DNA of 64,000 bases from Erwinia phyllosphaerae (GCF_019132875.1 NZ_JAHSPF010000006.1:186001-250000), one strand, 5' to 3'; shown: positions 8,440 to 18,486, counted from the first letter of the stretch. Notes: a model not told the origin generated them from the letters alone. Numbers and translations: made by a program.

Positions 8440-9216
8440 ATGCTTCAGGAAACGCGCCTGCATCGGATCCGCGCGCTGCTGTCTACGCTGGGTCACGTCA
8501 GTACCGAGCGCATTATCAAAGAGTTAGGCATCTCACGCGAAACGGCGAGAAGAGACATTATCGAGCTGGAAGCGTCAGGTGCTGCACGTCGCGTGCACGG
8601 CGGCCTGATGGCAATGGATGCAGAACCGGAACCGCCGCTGACCGTGCGTAGCGCAGTCCGAGCCAGAGAAAAACGCGCTATCGCTCGCGCTGCTACCCGG
8701 CTGTTAAAAGCGGGGCAAACGCTGTTTATTGATGCGGGCAGTACGACAACTATGCTGGCAGAAGAGCTGCGCACCATGTCGGGCCTGACCATTATTACCA
8801 ATAGCCTGAACGCCGCGCTGACGCTTTCTGCCGCTGACGAAGGCGAAAAACTCAATAACGACATTATCCTGCTGGGCGGCAGCATGCTGGCCGGGGCGCA
8901 GGAAACGCGCGGCGAACTCACCGTAGAAGAGATTCATCGTTACCGGGCGGAGGTGGCGATGCTGTCGCCGACGGGCATCGACAGCCGCCAGGGTGCCAGC
9001 AGCTTTCATCCGCACGAGGCGGCGATTGCCCGCGCGATGGTACGCCAGGCCAGCCAGTCAATTTTGCTGGCCGACCACAGCAAACTGGGCCTTGCCAGCC
9101 GCGTCTCTTATGCCAGCGTGCAGCAGATCGCCACCCTGGTAACGGATAGCGGTGCGGCAGACTCGCCGGCCTTTGCCGAGCTGGAAAGCGTTTTGCCGCA
9201 GATAATCGTGGCTTAA
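8440..9216 (+). CDS. DeoR-family transcriptional repressor
   Basis: This 258-residue protein has the DeoR architecture: an N-terminal winged helix ([20 protein letters not shown], then [10 protein letters not shown] as recognition helix, about residues 29-38) and the conserved linker RRVHGG (about 49-54), followed by the DeoR sensor domain with [20 protein letters not shown] and LLGGSM. Such sensors bind phosphorylated sugars or related metabolites. AAGGAA lies six bases before the ATG. It is divergent from the class III PLP enzyme and is its likely regulator. The stop overlaps that of convergent fdhD by four bases. Confidence 0.88.
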   Translation: MLQETRLHRIRALLSTLGHVSTERIIKELGISRETARRDIIELEASGAARRVHGGLMAMDAEPEPPLTVRSAVRAREKRAIARAATRLLKAGQTLFIDAGSTTTMLAEELRTMSGLTIITNSLNAALTLSAADEGEKLNNDIILLGGSMLAGAQETRGELTVEEIHRYRAEVAMLSPTGIDSRQGASSFHPHEAAIARAMVRQASQSILLADHSKLGLASRVSYASVQQIATLVTDSGAADSPAFAELESVLPQIIVA

Positions 9217-10025
9217 ACCAGCCGCTGCGGATGCGTGTAGACCGTGGCGCGGCCTGGTTTGCTGAAGCCCACCAGCGTCAGGTTGCTGCGTTGGGCAACC
9301 TCAACCGCCAGCCGGGTAGCGGCGGAAACGGCAAACAAAATTTCTACGCCGCACATTGCGGACTTCTGCACCATCTCGTAGCTGGCACGGCTGGAAACCA
9401 GCACCGCGCCGGACTGCCACCCAGGTTGCTGGCTGCGTAAACCAAGCAGCTTATCCAGCGCCACGTGGCGGCCAACATCTTCGCAGCCACCGGCCAGATT
9501 ACCGTCCGGCATCATCCAGGCCGCCGCGTGCGTACAGCCCGTCAGCTGGCCTACGGGCTGATAGCTTTTTAGCTGCGCCAGCGCGACATCCAGCCGATCC
9601 AGCGCGAATGTCTGGGTGAAAGGCAGCGGCTGCACGGGTTTGCCGATTTCCGCCAGCTGCTCCACGCCGCACACGCCGCAGCCGGTACGCCCCGCCATGG
9701 CCCGCCGCTGCTCTTTTAGCCCCATAAAACGACGGCTCGACAGCTCTACCTGAACCTCAAGGCCGCCGCAGGAAGGCTGGATATCGATACCGTAAATATC
9801 GCCAGGCGCCGCGATAATCCCTTCCGACAGCGAGAAACCAATGGCAAACGCCTCCAGATCTTTTGGCGTCGCCATCATCACCACATGAGAAATCCCGTTG
9901 TAGACCAGCGCAACCGGCACTTCATCCGCCAGCCAGTCTTCTTTTGCCGTCTGCAGCGAATCGCGCTGCCAGACCTGCACCTGGCCTGCGCCAGCCGTTG
10001 CACTGCTTATGTCATCTTTAACCAT
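9213..10025 (-). CDS. fdhD: Formate dehydrogenase accessory sulfurtransferase FdhD
   Basis: FdhD transfers sulfur from IscS to the molybdenum cofactor of formate dehydrogenases, which is needed for their activity. The protein matches E. coli FdhD closely: [30 protein letters not shown] with the paired catalytic cysteines (near residues 107 and 110 of the chosen frame), [12 protein letters not shown] and [15 protein letters not shown] chose MVKDDISS (270 residues) because AGGTGG precedes it; a start at 10061 would add 12 residues. In E. coli fdhD lies divergent from fdoGHI-fdhE; here fdhE follows directly and fdoGHI is missing. Confidence 0.94.
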   Translation of the reverse strand: MVKDDISSATAGAGQVQVWQRDSLQTAKEDWLADEVPVALVYNGISHVVMMATPKDLEAFAIGFSLSEGIIAAPGDIYGIDIQPSCGGLEVQVELSSRRFMGLKEQRRAMAGRTGCGVCGVEQLAEIGKPVQPLPFTQTFALDRLDVALAQLKSYQPVGQLTGCTHAAAWMMPDGNLAGGCEDVGRHVALDKLLGLRSQQPGWQSGAVLVSSRASYEMVQKSAMCGVEILFAVSAATRLAVEVAQRSNLTLVGFSKPGRATVYTHPQRLV

Positions 10026-10267
10026 TGTGCCCACCTGAAAAACGCTCTCTGACGATAGCATCGCCTATGATAACGCCGTCGTCACGTTCAGGGTTTAACC
10101 TTTCTCTGCATAGCCGCAGGTAAAAAATTCATAAAATTGCCCAAAACAGGGAAGCGTTAGCCGGGGGACGCTATAATTTCTTACAGGGGAACCCTTATTA
10201 TTCGCGCAGGTGATAAAGCCCTGCTTTGCCGTCAGCGGCCGGATTTGCCAGTAAACAGGAAAATTTC

Positions 10268-11191
10268 ATGAGTATTCGCATTCTTCCGCAGGGGCAGTTG
10301 GCAAAAGGCGAGGCAATAACGGCGGAGCGAGTCCCGCCGTTGCTTTTCCCCCGTCTGAAAAATTTATATTCCCGTCGCGCGGCGCGGTTGTATCAACTGG
10401 CGGAGAAAAACCCGCTGGGCGACTACCTGCGTTTTGCAGCCGTTATCGCCAGCGCGCAGGAAATTGTGCTTTACGATCATCCTTTACAAATGGATCTGCA
10501 CGCGAGGCTGAGCGAGTCCGCCGCCCTGGACAAGCCGCCGCTGGACAGCCAGACGCTGCCGCGCGACGCGCACTGGCGGCGCTTGCTGCAGTCGCTGATT
10601 GCAGAAATGAAGCCGGAAATGACCGGTCAGGCGCTGGCCGTGCTGGAAAATCTGGAAAAGACGTCCGCGAACGAGCTGGAAACCATGGCGTCTGCCCTGC
10701 TGGCTGGCGACTTTGCTCTGGTCAGCAGCGATAAATCGCCTTTTATCTGGGCGGCGCTTTCGCTGTACTGGGCGCAGATGGCGGCGCTGATCCCCGGCAA
10801 AGCCTATACGGAATCTCATGGCCAGCGGCCGTTTTGCCCGGTATGCGGCAGTGTTCCGGTGGCGGGCATGGTGCATATCGGCGCACGGCAGGATGATGAA
10901 CGCTACCTGCACTGCAATCTTTGCGAAAGCGAATGGCTTGCGGCGAGAGGAAAATGCAGCAACTGTCAGCAGAGCGACAATCTGCATGACTGGTCGCAGA
11001 ATGCGGTTTCACCCGTTAAAGTAGAAAGCTGCGGCGACTGCGGCACCTATATGAAGATGCTGTCTCAGGAAAAAGACCCGGCCGTTGAACCGGTTGCCGA
11101 CGATCTCGCGTCGCTGGTGTTCGACGCCCGGATGGAACAGGAAGGTTTTTCACGCAGCAGCCTGAATCCTTTTCTGTTTCCAGGAGAATAA
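10268..11191 (+). CDS. fdhE: Formate dehydrogenase accessory protein FdhE
   Basis: FdhE is a cytosolic rubredoxin-like protein required for maturation of Tat-exported respiratory formate dehydrogenases. The 307-residue product has the four expected C-terminal Cys pairs: CPVCGS (about 190), HCNLCESEW (about 216), CSNCQQ (about 232) and CGDCGTY (about 255). The start MSIRILPQ follows AGGAAAA and gives the family length; an upstream in-frame ATG at 10226 was rejected. A TATAAT sits at 10172-10177 and may be its promoter. The gene is divergent from fdhD with no structural gene between them. Confidence 0.93.
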   Translation: MSIRILPQGQLAKGEAITAERVPPLLFPRLKNLYSRRAARLYQLAEKNPLGDYLRFAAVIASAQEIVLYDHPLQMDLHARLSESAALDKPPLDSQTLPRDAHWRRLLQSLIAEMKPEMTGQALAVLENLEKTSANELETMASALLAGDFALVSSDKSPFIWAALSLYWAQMAALIPGKAYTESHGQRPFCPVCGSVPVAGMVHIGARQDDERYLHCNLCESEWLAARGKCSNCQQSDNLHDWSQNAVSPVKVESCGDCGTYMKMLSQEKDPAVEPVADDLASLVFDARMEQEGFSRSSLNPFLFPGE

Positions 11192-11242
11192 TTTTATAAA
11201 CAGAGGCTGACCAGAAAAGCGGTCATAACGGGGAAGCGCGTA

Positions 11243-11851
11243 ATGAAACTTATCGGCAGTTACACCAGTCCTTTTGTACGAAAAATTTCGGTCATCCTGC
11301 TGGAAAAAGGCATTACGTTTGAATTTATCAACGAATCGCCCTGGACCGATGAGAGCCACGTACCGCATTACAATCCGCTGGGGAAAGTGCCCGCGCTGGT
11401 CGCCGGACAGGAAACCTGGTACGACTCGCATATCATTGCGGCCTATCTGGAACAGCTGGATATTGCGCCCGCGCTGATGCCGCGCGACAGGCTGGCGGCA
11501 TTGAAAGTGCAGCAGCTGGAGGCGCTGGCAGACGGTATTGGCGATGCGGCGGTGATCCTGCTGCGCGAACAGATGCGGCCGCCGGAACAACAGATGGAAG
11601 GCCAGCTGCTACGCCAGCGCGAAAAAATTCTGCGTGGTCTGGACGCGCTGGAAAAAGAAGCGGTTAAAGGCATCACGCTAAACAGCGGTAAGCTGAACGT
11701 GGCAGATATTGCCACCGCCTGCCTGATTGGCTTTTTAAATTTCCGCCGCATCGTCCCTAACTGGTGCGTGGATCGGCCAGCGCTGGTCAAGCTGGCGGAA
11801 AACATGTTCCAGCGTGAAAGCTTTGCCCGCACGGTGCCGCCAACGGCCTGA
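11243..11851 (+). CDS. yibF: Glutathione S-transferase family protein YibF
   Basis: This 202-residue protein has a thioredoxin-fold N-terminal domain ([20 protein letters not shown], residues 2-21, with the YTSPF substrate-side motif; NPLGKVPAL near residue 45 and [10 protein letters not shown] near 60) and an alpha-helical C-terminal domain, as in YibF. The physiological substrate of YibF is not established. In E. coli yibF precedes selAB, whose products serve selenocysteine insertion into formate dehydrogenase; here it follows fdhE, 51 bases downstream, which keeps it near the same physiology although selAB is not seen. Confidence 0.88.
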   Translation: MKLIGSYTSPFVRKISVILLEKGITFEFINESPWTDESHVPHYNPLGKVPALVAGQETWYDSHIIAAYLEQLDIAPALMPRDRLAALKVQQLEALADGIGDAAVILLREQMRPPEQQMEGQLLRQREKILRGLDALEKEAVKGITLNSGKLNVADIATACLIGFLNFRRIVPNWCVDRPALVKLAENMFQRESFARTVPPTA

Positions 11852-11871
11852 GTAAACTCACTTCCCTTTCG

Positions 11872-11900
11872 GCCAGGCTCTCGCCTGGCTGCTGCCTTTC
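11872..11900 (+). terminator. Probable terminator after yibF
   Basis: A 7-bp stem GCCAGGC/GCCTGGC with a TCTC loop (11872-11889) is followed by a pyrimidine-rich tract with several T runs. The tail is not a clean poly-T, so strength is uncertain. Confidence 0.55.
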
Positions 11901-12020
11901 TCTTTTTCTCTTCGCGTAACGCTGTACTTCTTGATTAGCCACAAACTTAGCCCGCGAATTTTGTGGGATAAGTAGCTGCGTTTTTTTATGTAGCGATATC
12001 CATAGATTACAGGAGTTTAT

Positions 12021-13175
12021 ATGGAAGTTTTCAGCAAGGTCGGCTGGCGGTTTGGCCTGCTTGTTATTCTTGCCGTGGCGGGCGTTCTGCTGGTCATTGC
12101 GGGCGGCGTCACCGTGCTGCACAAAACCAGCGACACGGCTTTTTGCGTCTCCTGCCACAGTATGGAGAGGCCGCTGGCGGAGTATCAGGGCAGCATTCAC
12201 TTCCAGAATCACGCCGGTATTCGTGCCGAATGCGCCGACTGCCACATTCCCGAACAGCCGATCGGCTGGATGACGACCAAGCTGGCCGCGACAAAAGATC
12301 TGCTGGGCGAGCTGACCGGCAAGCTGGACAGCGAAGAAAAATATAACGCGCACAAGCTGGCCATGGCGAAATCGGTGTGGAAGAAAATGAAGGCCGACGA
12401 TTCCGCTACCTGCCGCAGCTGCCATAGCTTTGCGGCGATGGATATCCTCGCGCAGCAGCCTGAAGCGCGGAAAGCGCATCCCGTTGCGATGAAAGAAGGG
12501 CAAACCTGCATCGACTGCCACCGGGGCGTGGCGCATATTCTGCCCGATATGCGCGACAGCAATGCTTCCGGCGCGGCGCAGCTGGTTGCGCTGGCCTCGG
12601 CCACCAAAACCGGTAACGGCCCGCTTTACCCCATCAGCACGCAGCCTTTTACCCTTTCGCCTGAAAGCGGCCCGGCGGCAGGTACGCTGTTTCCGGCCAC
12701 CAGGCTCACGGCTTATCAACAAAAGAACGGCCGCACCGAGGCGGAACTTCAGGGCTGGCAGCAGGACGGCGCGCCCGGCGTGATTTACGCCGCAATGGGC
12801 AAGCGCATAATCAGCGCGCTGGTCACGGACGACGCCGCGCCGCAGATAAAAATCCTCTCTTCGCAGCAGGACCAACAAACGGAAACGCTGTGGCATCGGG
12901 TTTCATTACGTCTGTGGACGGCAACGGACGGGCTGGTTGAGGACAGGGAAAAAATCTGGCAATACGCCGCTGGCCTGATGAGCGCTAACTGCACGGGCTG
13001 CCACGGACTGACCGCGCCCGATCACTATACGGCGAACCAATGGACGGGGGTAATCAAAGGAATGGCGTCGCGAACCTCGCTGGATAAGGAACAGCTACGC
13101 CTGCTGACGCGCTATGCCCAGCAGCACGCCAGCGATATGGCCCAGCATGCGCAAGGAGAGAAAAATGGACAATAA
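12021..13175 (+). CDS. torY: Pentahaem c-type cytochrome, TorY/TorC family
   Basis: This 384-residue cytochrome would carry electrons from menaquinol at the inner membrane to the periplasmic reductase encoded next. It has one N-terminal membrane anchor (about residues 12-34), four NapC/NirT-type haem motifs (CVSCHS, CADCHI, CRSCHS, CIDCHR) and a fifth in the C-terminal domain (CTGCHG, about residue 325). The phrases VLHKTSDTAF and APDHYTANQW match E. coli TorY more closely than TorC. AGGAG lies before the ATG. The reductase gene overlaps its end by 11 bases. No TorSTR regulators are visible nearby. Confidence 0.85.
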   Translation: MEVFSKVGWRFGLLVILAVAGVLLVIAGGVTVLHKTSDTAFCVSCHSMERPLAEYQGSIHFQNHAGIRAECADCHIPEQPIGWMTTKLAATKDLLGELTGKLDSEEKYNAHKLAMAKSVWKKMKADDSATCRSCHSFAAMDILAQQPEARKAHPVAMKEGQTCIDCHRGVAHILPDMRDSNASGAAQLVALASATKTGNGPLYPISTQPFTLSPESGPAAGTLFPATRLTAYQQKNGRTEAELQGWQQDGAPGVIYAAMGKRIISALVTDDAAPQIKILSSQQDQQTETLWHRVSLRLWTATDGLVEDREKIWQYAAGLMSANCTGCHGLTAPDHYTANQWTGVIKGMASRTSLDKEQLRLLTRYAQQHASDMAQHAQGEKNGQ

Positions 13176-15633
13176 AGCAATTACCCGCCGCTATTTTCTG
13201 CAGGCCAGCGGTACTTTACTGGCGGCAGGCTCGCTCGATCTTGTTTACAGCAAATCGGTACTGGCGCAGGCCATCGATAAAGCGCTACCGCTGTTTAAGG
13301 CGCTACGCCCGGCGCAACAGGGCATTCTGACCGCCGCACACTGGGGCGCCTTTGAAGCGCTGACGGAAAACGGAAAAATGGTCGGCGTGCGCGCCGTGCA
13401 GGATGACCCGGCGGCCAACGAGCTGATCGAAATGGCTCCTTACCAGGTTCACGCCAGCAACCGCATCACCGCGCCGATGGTGCGCCAGAGCTGGCTGGAG
13501 AACGGGCCGGGTAGCCGCCCCGATCTGCGCGGGCGCGATCGGTGGGTAAAAGTGAGCTGGGACAAGGCAATTGAGCTGGTCAGCGACCAGATCCGCAGGC
13601 TACAAAAAGAGCACGGCCCTTCGGCTATCTATGCCGGATCCTACGGCTGGAAAAGCACCGGCATGCTGCATAACTGTCGCGCGCTGCTGCATCGGCTGAT
13701 GAACCTGTCCGGGGGGTTTCTGGGCTACAGCGGTGACTACTCTACCGGAGCCGCACAGGTGATTATGTCGCATGTAGTTGGCTCAATGGAGGTGTACGAA
13801 CAGCAGACCAGCTGGCCGGTGGTGATTGAACACAGCGAGCTGGTGGTGCTGTGGGGCTGCAATCCTTCGGTGACGCTGAAAAACAGCTGGAACGTGCCGG
13901 ATCACGTCGGGCTGGAAGGGTTTGCCGCGCTGGCGGCCAAAGGCACGCCGGTTATCTGCATCGATCCCATTTTTAACGCCAGCGCCCGAGAGCTGAACGC
14001 CGAATGGATAGCGCCGAAAGCCTATACCGACGCCGCGATGATCCTCGGTCTGGCGCATACGCTGCTGGTAGAGAAGCGCCACGATGAAGCTTTTTTGCAG
14101 CGTTATACGACGGGCTTCGATAAGTTTCGCGCTTATCTGCTGGGCGAAAGCGACGGCACGGTGAAAAGCGCGGAATGGGCCAGCGAAATTTGCGGCATTG
14201 CGCCGGAACAGCTGCGTCAGCTGGCAAGAAGAATGGCCAGCCAGCGCACCATGATCATGGCCGGATGGGGCATTCAGCGCCAGCATCACGGCGAGCAGCC
14301 GCACTGGCTGCTGGTCACCCTGGCCGCCATGCTCGGCCAGATTGGCCTGCCCGGCGGCGGTTTCGGCTTTAGCTATCACTACTCGTCCGGCGGCAGCCCG
14401 ACGGCAAAAGGCGGCATCCTTTCCGGCATCAGCGCAGGCAACGCGCCAGCCGGCTCGCCGCCCCCCATCCCCGTTGCCCGCATCGCCGACTGCCTGGCCA
14501 ATCCGGGCAAAAAGCTGGCGTTTAACGGCAAAGAGGTGACCTATCCTGACGTCAAAATGGTTTACGTGGCGGGCGGTAATCCTTTCCATCATCACCAGGA
14601 CACCAATAATTTACGCCAGGCCTGGCAACGGCCGGAAACCATTGTGGTGCACGAGCCGTACTGGACGGCGACCGCCAGATACGCTGACATCGTGCTGCCC
14701 TGCACCACCAGCTTTGAGCGCAACGATATGGATATGGGCGGCGACTATTCGCAGCTTTATCTTTTCCCGATGCGTCAGTGCGTGCCGCCGCAGCATCAGG
14801 CGCGTAACGACTTCGACATTTTTCAGGCGATAGCGGCGCGGCTGGGCGTGGAGCAGGCTTTTACCGAAGGCCGGGACGAGATGCTGTGGCTGAAAACGAT
14901 GTATGACGGGATGAAGCAGCAGGCAAGAAACGCCGGGGTCGCGCTGCCGCCGTTTGACATGTTCTGGCAGTCTGACAGCTACATTCGCTTTCCTGTTCCG
15001 CCGGAGAACAAACGGTGGGTACGCTTTGCCGATTACCGCGAAGATCCGCTGCTTAATCCTCTGGGAACGCCCAGCGGGAAAATTGAAATCTACTCGAAAA
15101 CCATCGCCAGTATGCGCTACGACGACTGCGCCGGGCTGCCGGGCTGGCAGCCGCCTTATGAGTGGCACGGCAGCCCGATAGCACAGCGTTATCCGCTGTC
15201 GTTAAACACTGCCCATCCGGTGAACCGCCTGCATTCCCAGCTGGATAACACGCCGCTGCGCGAAAAATATGCCGTCAGCAATCGTGAGGCGATCCTGATT
15301 AATCCGCAGGATGCCGCGGCCAGAGATATCCGCTCGGGGGATCTGGTCAGGGCCTTTAACGATCGCGGCCAGATTCTGGTTGGCGCGGTGGTCACCAGCG
15401 ATATCCGCGCTGGCGTGGTGCGCATCAGCGAAGGCGCCTGGTACGATCCTGCCGATCCCGCTGAACCGATGGCGCTGTGCAAAAATGGCAACGTTAACTG
15501 CCTGACTTTTGATCTCGGCAGCTCGCGGCTGGCGCAGGGAAACTGCGGTCAGATGGCACAGCTGGAAATAGAAAAATTTACCGCCGCCGCGCCGGTCAAT
15601 ACCGCTCATGCGGTGCCGGAAAGCGCTGTGTAG
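13165..15633 (+). CDS. torZ: Trimethylamine-N-oxide / S-oxide reductase, TorZ family
   Basis: This 822-residue molybdopterin-guanine-dinucleotide enzyme of the DMSO reductase family would reduce N- or S-oxides in the periplasm. The N-terminus ITRRYFLQASG is a twin-arginine signal ending near VLAQ. SGDYSTGAAQVI (about residues 188-199) supplies the serine that ligates molybdenum, and GSYGWKSTGMLH and AGWGIQRQHHGEQ match TorZ best, though the C-terminal part also resembles TorA. The start MDNKAITRR was chosen because GGAG precedes it and the Tat motif is then at the proper distance. No TorD-type chaperone gene is adjacent, as is also true of E. coli torYZ. Confidence 0.86.
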   Translation: MDNKAITRRYFLQASGTLLAAGSLDLVYSKSVLAQAIDKALPLFKALRPAQQGILTAAHWGAFEALTENGKMVGVRAVQDDPAANELIEMAPYQVHASNRITAPMVRQSWLENGPGSRPDLRGRDRWVKVSWDKAIELVSDQIRRLQKEHGPSAIYAGSYGWKSTGMLHNCRALLHRLMNLSGGFLGYSGDYSTGAAQVIMSHVVGSMEVYEQQTSWPVVIEHSELVVLWGCNPSVTLKNSWNVPDHVGLEGFAALAAKGTPVICIDPIFNASARELNAEWIAPKAYTDAAMILGLAHTLLVEKRHDEAFLQRYTTGFDKFRAYLLGESDGTVKSAEWASEICGIAPEQLRQLARRMASQRTMIMAGWGIQRQHHGEQPHWLLVTLAAMLGQIGLPGGGFGFSYHYSSGGSPTAKGGILSGISAGNAPAGSPPPIPVARIADCLANPGKKLAFNGKEVTYPDVKMVYVAGGNPFHHHQDTNNLRQAWQRPETIVVHEPYWTATARYADIVLPCTTSFERNDMDMGGDYSQLYLFPMRQCVPPQHQARNDFDIFQAIAARLGVEQAFTEGRDEMLWLKTMYDGMKQQARNAGVALPPFDMFWQSDSYIRFPVPPENKRWVRFADYREDPLLNPLGTPSGKIEIYSKTIASMRYDDCAGLPGWQPPYEWHGSPIAQRYPLSLNTAHPVNRLHSQLDNTPLREKYAVSNREAILINPQDAAARDIRSGDLVRAFNDRGQILVGAVVTSDIRAGVVRISEGAWYDPADPAEPMALCKNGNVNCLTFDLGSSRLAQGNCGQMAQLEIEKFTAAAPVNTAHAVPESAV

Positions 15634-15645
15634 GTGGCAGGCTCA

Positions 15646-15675
15646 GGCGCGACAGGCCGTCGCGCCCCTTTTCTT
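15646..15675 (+). terminator. Terminator of the torYZ operon
   Basis: An 8-bp stem GGCGCGAC/GTCGCGCC with a five-base loop (15646-15666) is followed by a T-rich tail, 13 bases after the torZ stop and just before the convergent esterase stop. Confidence 0.8.
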
Positions 15676-17661
15676 TTAAAAGCGCGCGCTCACGCCCAGG
15701 TTATACATAAACTGTTCGCCAGAGCTAAGGCCACCGGTCTGCGACACCGAAGCAAAAGCCGCCACGCTGTCGCCCAGCGGCAGATGCGCGCCAACCGTTA
15801 CGTCTACCCAGTTAGTGTCCTGCTGTGCCGAATCGCGCACGAAGGACGTCTGCGTCGATTTCAAACCGCCACCGGCACGCCAGACGTTATCGCCAAACTG
15901 GTGGTTATAGCTGACTTCCGCCCACGGATTGATCCAGCCCAGCTCGGAATCTACTCGCCAGCCCAGTGCGCCCGTTTGCGAATGGTAGTTTTGATCGGCA
16001 AAACGCATTGCGGTGCTGCTGGCTCCCCTTTCGCTATAGCCGTCGACCGAACTGTAATCGAGCGCGTACTGCGCCACCGGCCCGGTAGTCAGCCAGTTTG
16101 CCAGCGGGAAATCCCAGCCTGTCGTTACCCGCGCGCCCAGCTGTTTACCGTCCGTGTCACCTTTTTCCGTACGGCTCGCCGGGCCGATCGTCATGCTGCG
16201 GTTGATATCGTCATAGCTGGCGAAAGCGTAGTGCGCATCTGCATTGATCCAGCCGTGGTCAAAAAAGGCCAGCTCACTGTAGGCCGACAGCAGCCAGCCG
16301 CGCATTTTGTAGTCATAGCGCGACGAGGGATGCTGCGTATCGTCAGAGCCGGAGACCAGCGCCCCCACCAGCAGATTATCGGTCAGCTTATAATCCAGGC
16401 CCAGCGTCAGATTATGGCTGGTGGCGTTGCCGTCGCCCGCCGCCTGGTTCGCTGCATAGTCATAGTGCTGTCCGGCATAGCCGCCAAAAAGCGTTAGCGA
16501 GCCTTGCGGATTGTCACCGTGGCGCTGCTGCTGCAAGCGGCTGTCGAGCGTGGACCGCGCATCGCGGGACATTGCCAGCGTGGCCTGATTCAGCGCCACA
16601 ACCTGAGCGGGCCCGTCGAGTATGGACTGAATATAATCGGCAATCAGCTGATGCGTGCCGGGGCCGGGATGCAAATGGTCGGCAAACAGAAACGCCTGCT
16701 CGCTGGAAAAACCAGGCGTAGAGGTACCGCAAACCGCAGCCGAAACGCCGGGCGGACAGGCCATACCGACGGTATTGGTCAGCCCATAGCTGGCCGGATC
16801 GCTGAGAATTTCCTTAAACAGGTCGTTGATATCCACGCGCACAATGTTGCCCTTAAGCTGCGCCAGCTGGCTCTCTTCCTGCTGGTTATAGCTGTCGGTC
16901 AGCGCGCTGGCCTGTTCGCTCAGGCTTTGCCAGGCGGCATAGAGCTGGTTGGCTATCGTTTGCCGCACCGCCGCCACGCTGCTGACCTGCCCGGCGGCGG
17001 CGTATAAAGCCTGCTGAATTGCCTGGTTACGGCTGTCGGACGTCAGCGTTGGCTGGCTGTTTAACGAGGCAAACGCGGCGGTAAGCGCCGCGCTGGCGAC
17101 GGGTGCCAGCGTGGCCTGAATAAGGGTCTCAAGCAGCACGGGCGCCGCACCGATATTGGGCACGGTGGGCACGATAACCGTATCGGCTCCGGCCGCCAGC
17201 AGCGTCTGTACCTGGCTGGCGGCGGCAGAGGCGCTGCCGCTGATAATGCTTTGCGCCTGCACAGGATTCAGGGCGGCGGCGGCGAGATCGTTGCCGCCAA
17301 CCCAATGAATATAAAGGCCGTCGCTGTCCGCTGCGCCGCCGTTCGCGGCAAGATAGGCGGCAACCTGGCTGGCCGTATTGTTTTCAGCATTGAGCGAAGC
17401 CGAAGCCACGGCATCACCGGCAGCATAGTTGGTGCCGCCCGTAGAGGAGGGCTGAAGCGACTGATTGATTTTCGCCGCCAGGATCTCATCGTACAAAGGA
17501 TGGCGGCTGCTATCCCACGTATAGCGGCCGTTATTGCCGCCATCGCTTAAGCTGTCGCCGAACACATAAACCTGGTCCCAGCCAAACAGCGGTGACGTTG
17601 AAAACAGGTACAGCATGCCTGCGCTCCCAACAGCGCACAGATTTAAGCTTTTCTTTAACAT
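15676..17661 (-). CDS. GDSL-type esterase autotransporter (EstA-like)
   Basis: This 661-residue protein combines a secreted lipase/esterase passenger with a C-terminal autotransporter barrel. A signal peptide (about residues 1-27) is followed by block I FGDSLSDGG with the nucleophilic serine (near residue 37), a GGND block and the catalytic DHLHPG block (about 330). From about residue 400 the sequence becomes beta-strand rich with alternating aromatic residues and ends in ARF, the usual terminal aromatic signal of outer-membrane barrels. Together these give the EstA plan: passenger anchored at the cell surface. The gene stands alone, convergent with torYZ. The natural substrate, a lipid or ester, is unknown. 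Confidence 0.88.
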   Translation of the reverse strand: MLKKSLNLCAVGSAGMLYLFSTSPLFGWDQVYVFGDSLSDGGNNGRYTWDSSRHPLYDEILAAKINQSLQPSSTGGTNYAAGDAVASASLNAENNTASQVAAYLAANGGAADSDGLYIHWVGGNDLAAAALNPVQAQSIISGSASAAASQVQTLLAAGADTVIVPTVPNIGAAPVLLETLIQATLAPVASAALTAAFASLNSQPTLTSDSRNQAIQQALYAAAGQVSSVAAVRQTIANQLYAAWQSLSEQASALTDSYNQQEESQLAQLKGNIVRVDINDLFKEILSDPASYGLTNTVGMACPPGVSAAVCGTSTPGFSSEQAFLFADHLHPGPGTHQLIADYIQSILDGPAQVVALNQATLAMSRDARSTLDSRLQQQRHGDNPQGSLTLFGGYAGQHYDYAANQAAGDGNATSHNLTLGLDYKLTDNLLVGALVSGSDDTQHPSSRYDYKMRGWLLSAYSELAFFDHGWINADAHYAFASYDDINRSMTIGPASRTEKGDTDGKQLGARVTTGWDFPLANWLTTGPVAQYALDYSSVDGYSERGASSTAMRFADQNYHSQTGALGWRVDSELGWINPWAEVSYNHQFGDNVWRAGGGLKSTQTSFVRDSAQQDTNWVDVTVGAHLPLGDSVAAFASVSQTGGLSSGEQFMYNLGVSARF

Positions 17662-17815
17662 GAAGGTGACTCCAGAAAAGAGCCCAAAGACGCAGAGCCG
17701 CGCCGGTTATTTTGTTGCTATCATCATCAACCCGTCAGATAACTATTGCCCGATCCGCGATTACGTCAAGCGATTTCAGGCTAATTTTTAATCACATTTA
17801 ATAAGGGACTTTACT

Positions 17816-18379
17816 ATGCAGCGCTGCGGCTGGGTGACTCAGCATCCCCTTTATCTTGCCTATCACGATACGGAATGGGGCATTCCGCTGACCGACACGC
17901 AAAGTTTGTTTGAGATGCTGTGCCTGGAGGGACAAATGGCTGGCCTGTCCTGGCTGACGGTTCTGAAAAAACGCGAGAACTACCGCCGGGCGTTTTTTCA
18001 TTTCGATCCGCAAAGGCTGGCTCTGATGGAGGAGTCGGACGTGGATAGGTTGATGCTCGACAGTGGTTTAATTCGCCATCGCGGCAAGCTCTCCGCCATT
18101 ATCGCCAACGCGCGTGCGCTGCTGGCCATGGAAGCAAAAGGCGAAGCTTTTAATACTTTTGTCTGGCAGTTTGTCGACGGAAGGCCGCAAGTTCAGCGCC
18201 ACAGCAATTATCGTGACGCACCGACCTGTAGCGATGCTTCCCTTGCTATGTCTAAAGCGTTAAAAAAACGGGGTTTTAAATTTGTTGGCACGACCACCTG
18301 TTATTCGTTTATGCAGGCCTGCGGTCTGATCAGCGACCATATTACCGGCTGTTTTTGCCATCCGGATAATCTTAAGTAG
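17816..18379 (+). CDS. tag: DNA-3-methyladenine glycosylase I
   Basis: Tag removes 3-methyladenine from alkylated DNA, starting base excision repair. The 187-residue protein has the expected CGWVTQHPLYLAYHDTEWG start (residues 4-22), supplying the zinc ligands Cys4 and His17, and the C-terminal GCFCH with the remaining His/Cys zinc ligands. GQMAGLSWLTVLKKRENYR is the family core. In E. coli tag lies near yiaD and ghrB, which is the order found here if the kgu cluster is ignored. Confidence 0.95.
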   Translation: MQRCGWVTQHPLYLAYHDTEWGIPLTDTQSLFEMLCLEGQMAGLSWLTVLKKRENYRRAFFHFDPQRLALMEESDVDRLMLDSGLIRHRGKLSAIIANARALLAMEAKGEAFNTFVWQFVDGRPQVQRHSNYRDAPTCSDASLAMSKALKKRGFKFVGTTTCYSFMQACGLISDHITGCFCHPDNLK

Positions 18380-18486
18380 TCTCTCTTTACAATTTAAGAA
18401 GATAACACGGTTTTTTTTCTGCACGGCGACGGCATAATCGTTTTTTTCGGGCAATTTTGCCTGCCGCTGTTCAGGAATAGCTACTT

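Noticed and set aside
11787-12896. Long minus-strand frame across torY
   Set aside because: The plus strand encodes a cytochrome with five haem motifs; the antisense frame has no domain.
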